Shown here: one piece after another, positions 5,123 to 5,239 of the stretch | Numbering within the stretch: the stretch's first letter is position 1 | How the letters are laid out: every line of letters starts with the position of its first letter | Translations under genes and position numbers: made by a program | The notes under the pieces: model-generated | Seen by the model: the letters and a program-made list of their open reading frames with translations, nothing else | Databases searched by the model: none | Told to the model about the DNA's origin: nothing | Assembly (NCBI GenBank): GCA_002451555.1 | Contig: DKCU01000006.1 | Span: 90,662 to 95,900 of the forward strand | Source: Candidatus Segatella albertsiae | GTDB lineage: Bacteria; Bacteroidota; Bacteroidia; Bacteroidales; Bacteroidaceae | Direction of reading: 5' to 3' | Length of the DNA: 5,239 nucleotides

Positions 5123-5239
5123 CTAGTTATCTTTGATGTTTTTGAAGAGTTTCCATCCATTGGCGGATTTGTAGAGGCTTACTTTTCCTTTTGGCACATG
5201 AACGACACAAGTGTTGAGGAAACTTTCTCCTCTTGTGCT
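5123..5239 (-). CDS. C-terminal end of a probable BspA-type leucine-rich-repeat protein (partial)
   Basis: An open frame runs in from the right edge and stops at TAG (5123-5125), giving 38 residues. They include V-V-H-V-P-K-G-K (12-19), Y-K-S-A-N-G-W-K (23-30) and L-F-K-N-I (31-35). This closely resembles the closing motif of BspA-like (LRR_5) repeat proteins of Bacteroidota, of the form L-Y-V-P-K-G ... Y ... A-x-G-W-x-x-F-K-N-I. Such proteins are usually secreted or surface-attached and bind host or extracellular ligands. The repeats themselves and any secretion signal lie outside the window, so the assignment rests on this one motif. It is in the same direction as the HTH-like gene and ends 16 bases before it, so the two could share a transcript. 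Confidence 0.6.
   Translation of the reverse strand, partial: STRGESFLNTCVVHVPKGKVSLYKSANGWKLFKNIKDN

Noticed and set aside
1..5239. Mobile elements, tRNA or rRNA genes
   Set aside because: I saw no transposase or integrase coding, terminal inverted repeats, or tRNA/rRNA-like sequence on either strand.

Overview
The window looks like chromosomal DNA from a Bacteroidota species, most likely a Prevotella/Segatella-type gut or oral bacterium. The evidence is a near-perfect Bacteroidetes promoter (TTTG, 19 bases, TAnnTTTG), weak or absent Shine-Dalgarno sequences, a TonB-dependent receptor paired with a PnuC-type permease, and a C-terminal fragment that resembles a BspA-type leucine-rich-repeat protein. 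The genus is an inference. All supported genes are on the minus strand, so transcription runs from right to left.

Right part (about 3472-5239): three genes follow one another. They are the last 38 codons of a probable leucine-rich-repeat surface protein, a 189-residue conserved-hypothetical protein with a helix-rich, HTH-like N-terminus, and a membrane-anchored Hanks-type Ser/Thr kinase of 336 residues. The kinase keeps its catalytic residues but has a degenerate glycine loop and only a short tail outside the membrane. The 16- and 54-base gaps suggest co-transcription. I see no convincing terminator after the kinase.

Middle (3160-3471): this gene-free stretch is a complete control region. 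It holds a promoter, a small 5' hairpin, a TPP (thiamine pyrophosphate) riboswitch aptamer with an enlarged P3 arm, and a strong intrinsic terminator just before the next gene.

Left part (181-3159): a two-gene operon encodes a TonB-dependent outer-membrane receptor (783 aa) and, 24 bases later, a PnuC-family inner-membrane permease (200 aa). The TPP riboswitch identifies them as a thiamine uptake pair, OMthi plus PnuT: the receptor would bring thiamine across the outer membrane and the permease across the inner membrane. When TPP is plentiful the riboswitch should terminate transcription. No thiamine pyrophosphokinase follows; the operon ends at a strong hairpin terminator at 87-130.

The most unusual small-scale signal is at this left end. 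The permease stop codon lies inside a tandem 7-mer that places TGA in all three minus-strand frames. On the other side of the terminator, an A-rich repeat places TAA in all three plus-strand frames. The hairpin is therefore flanked by inward-facing all-frame translation stops.
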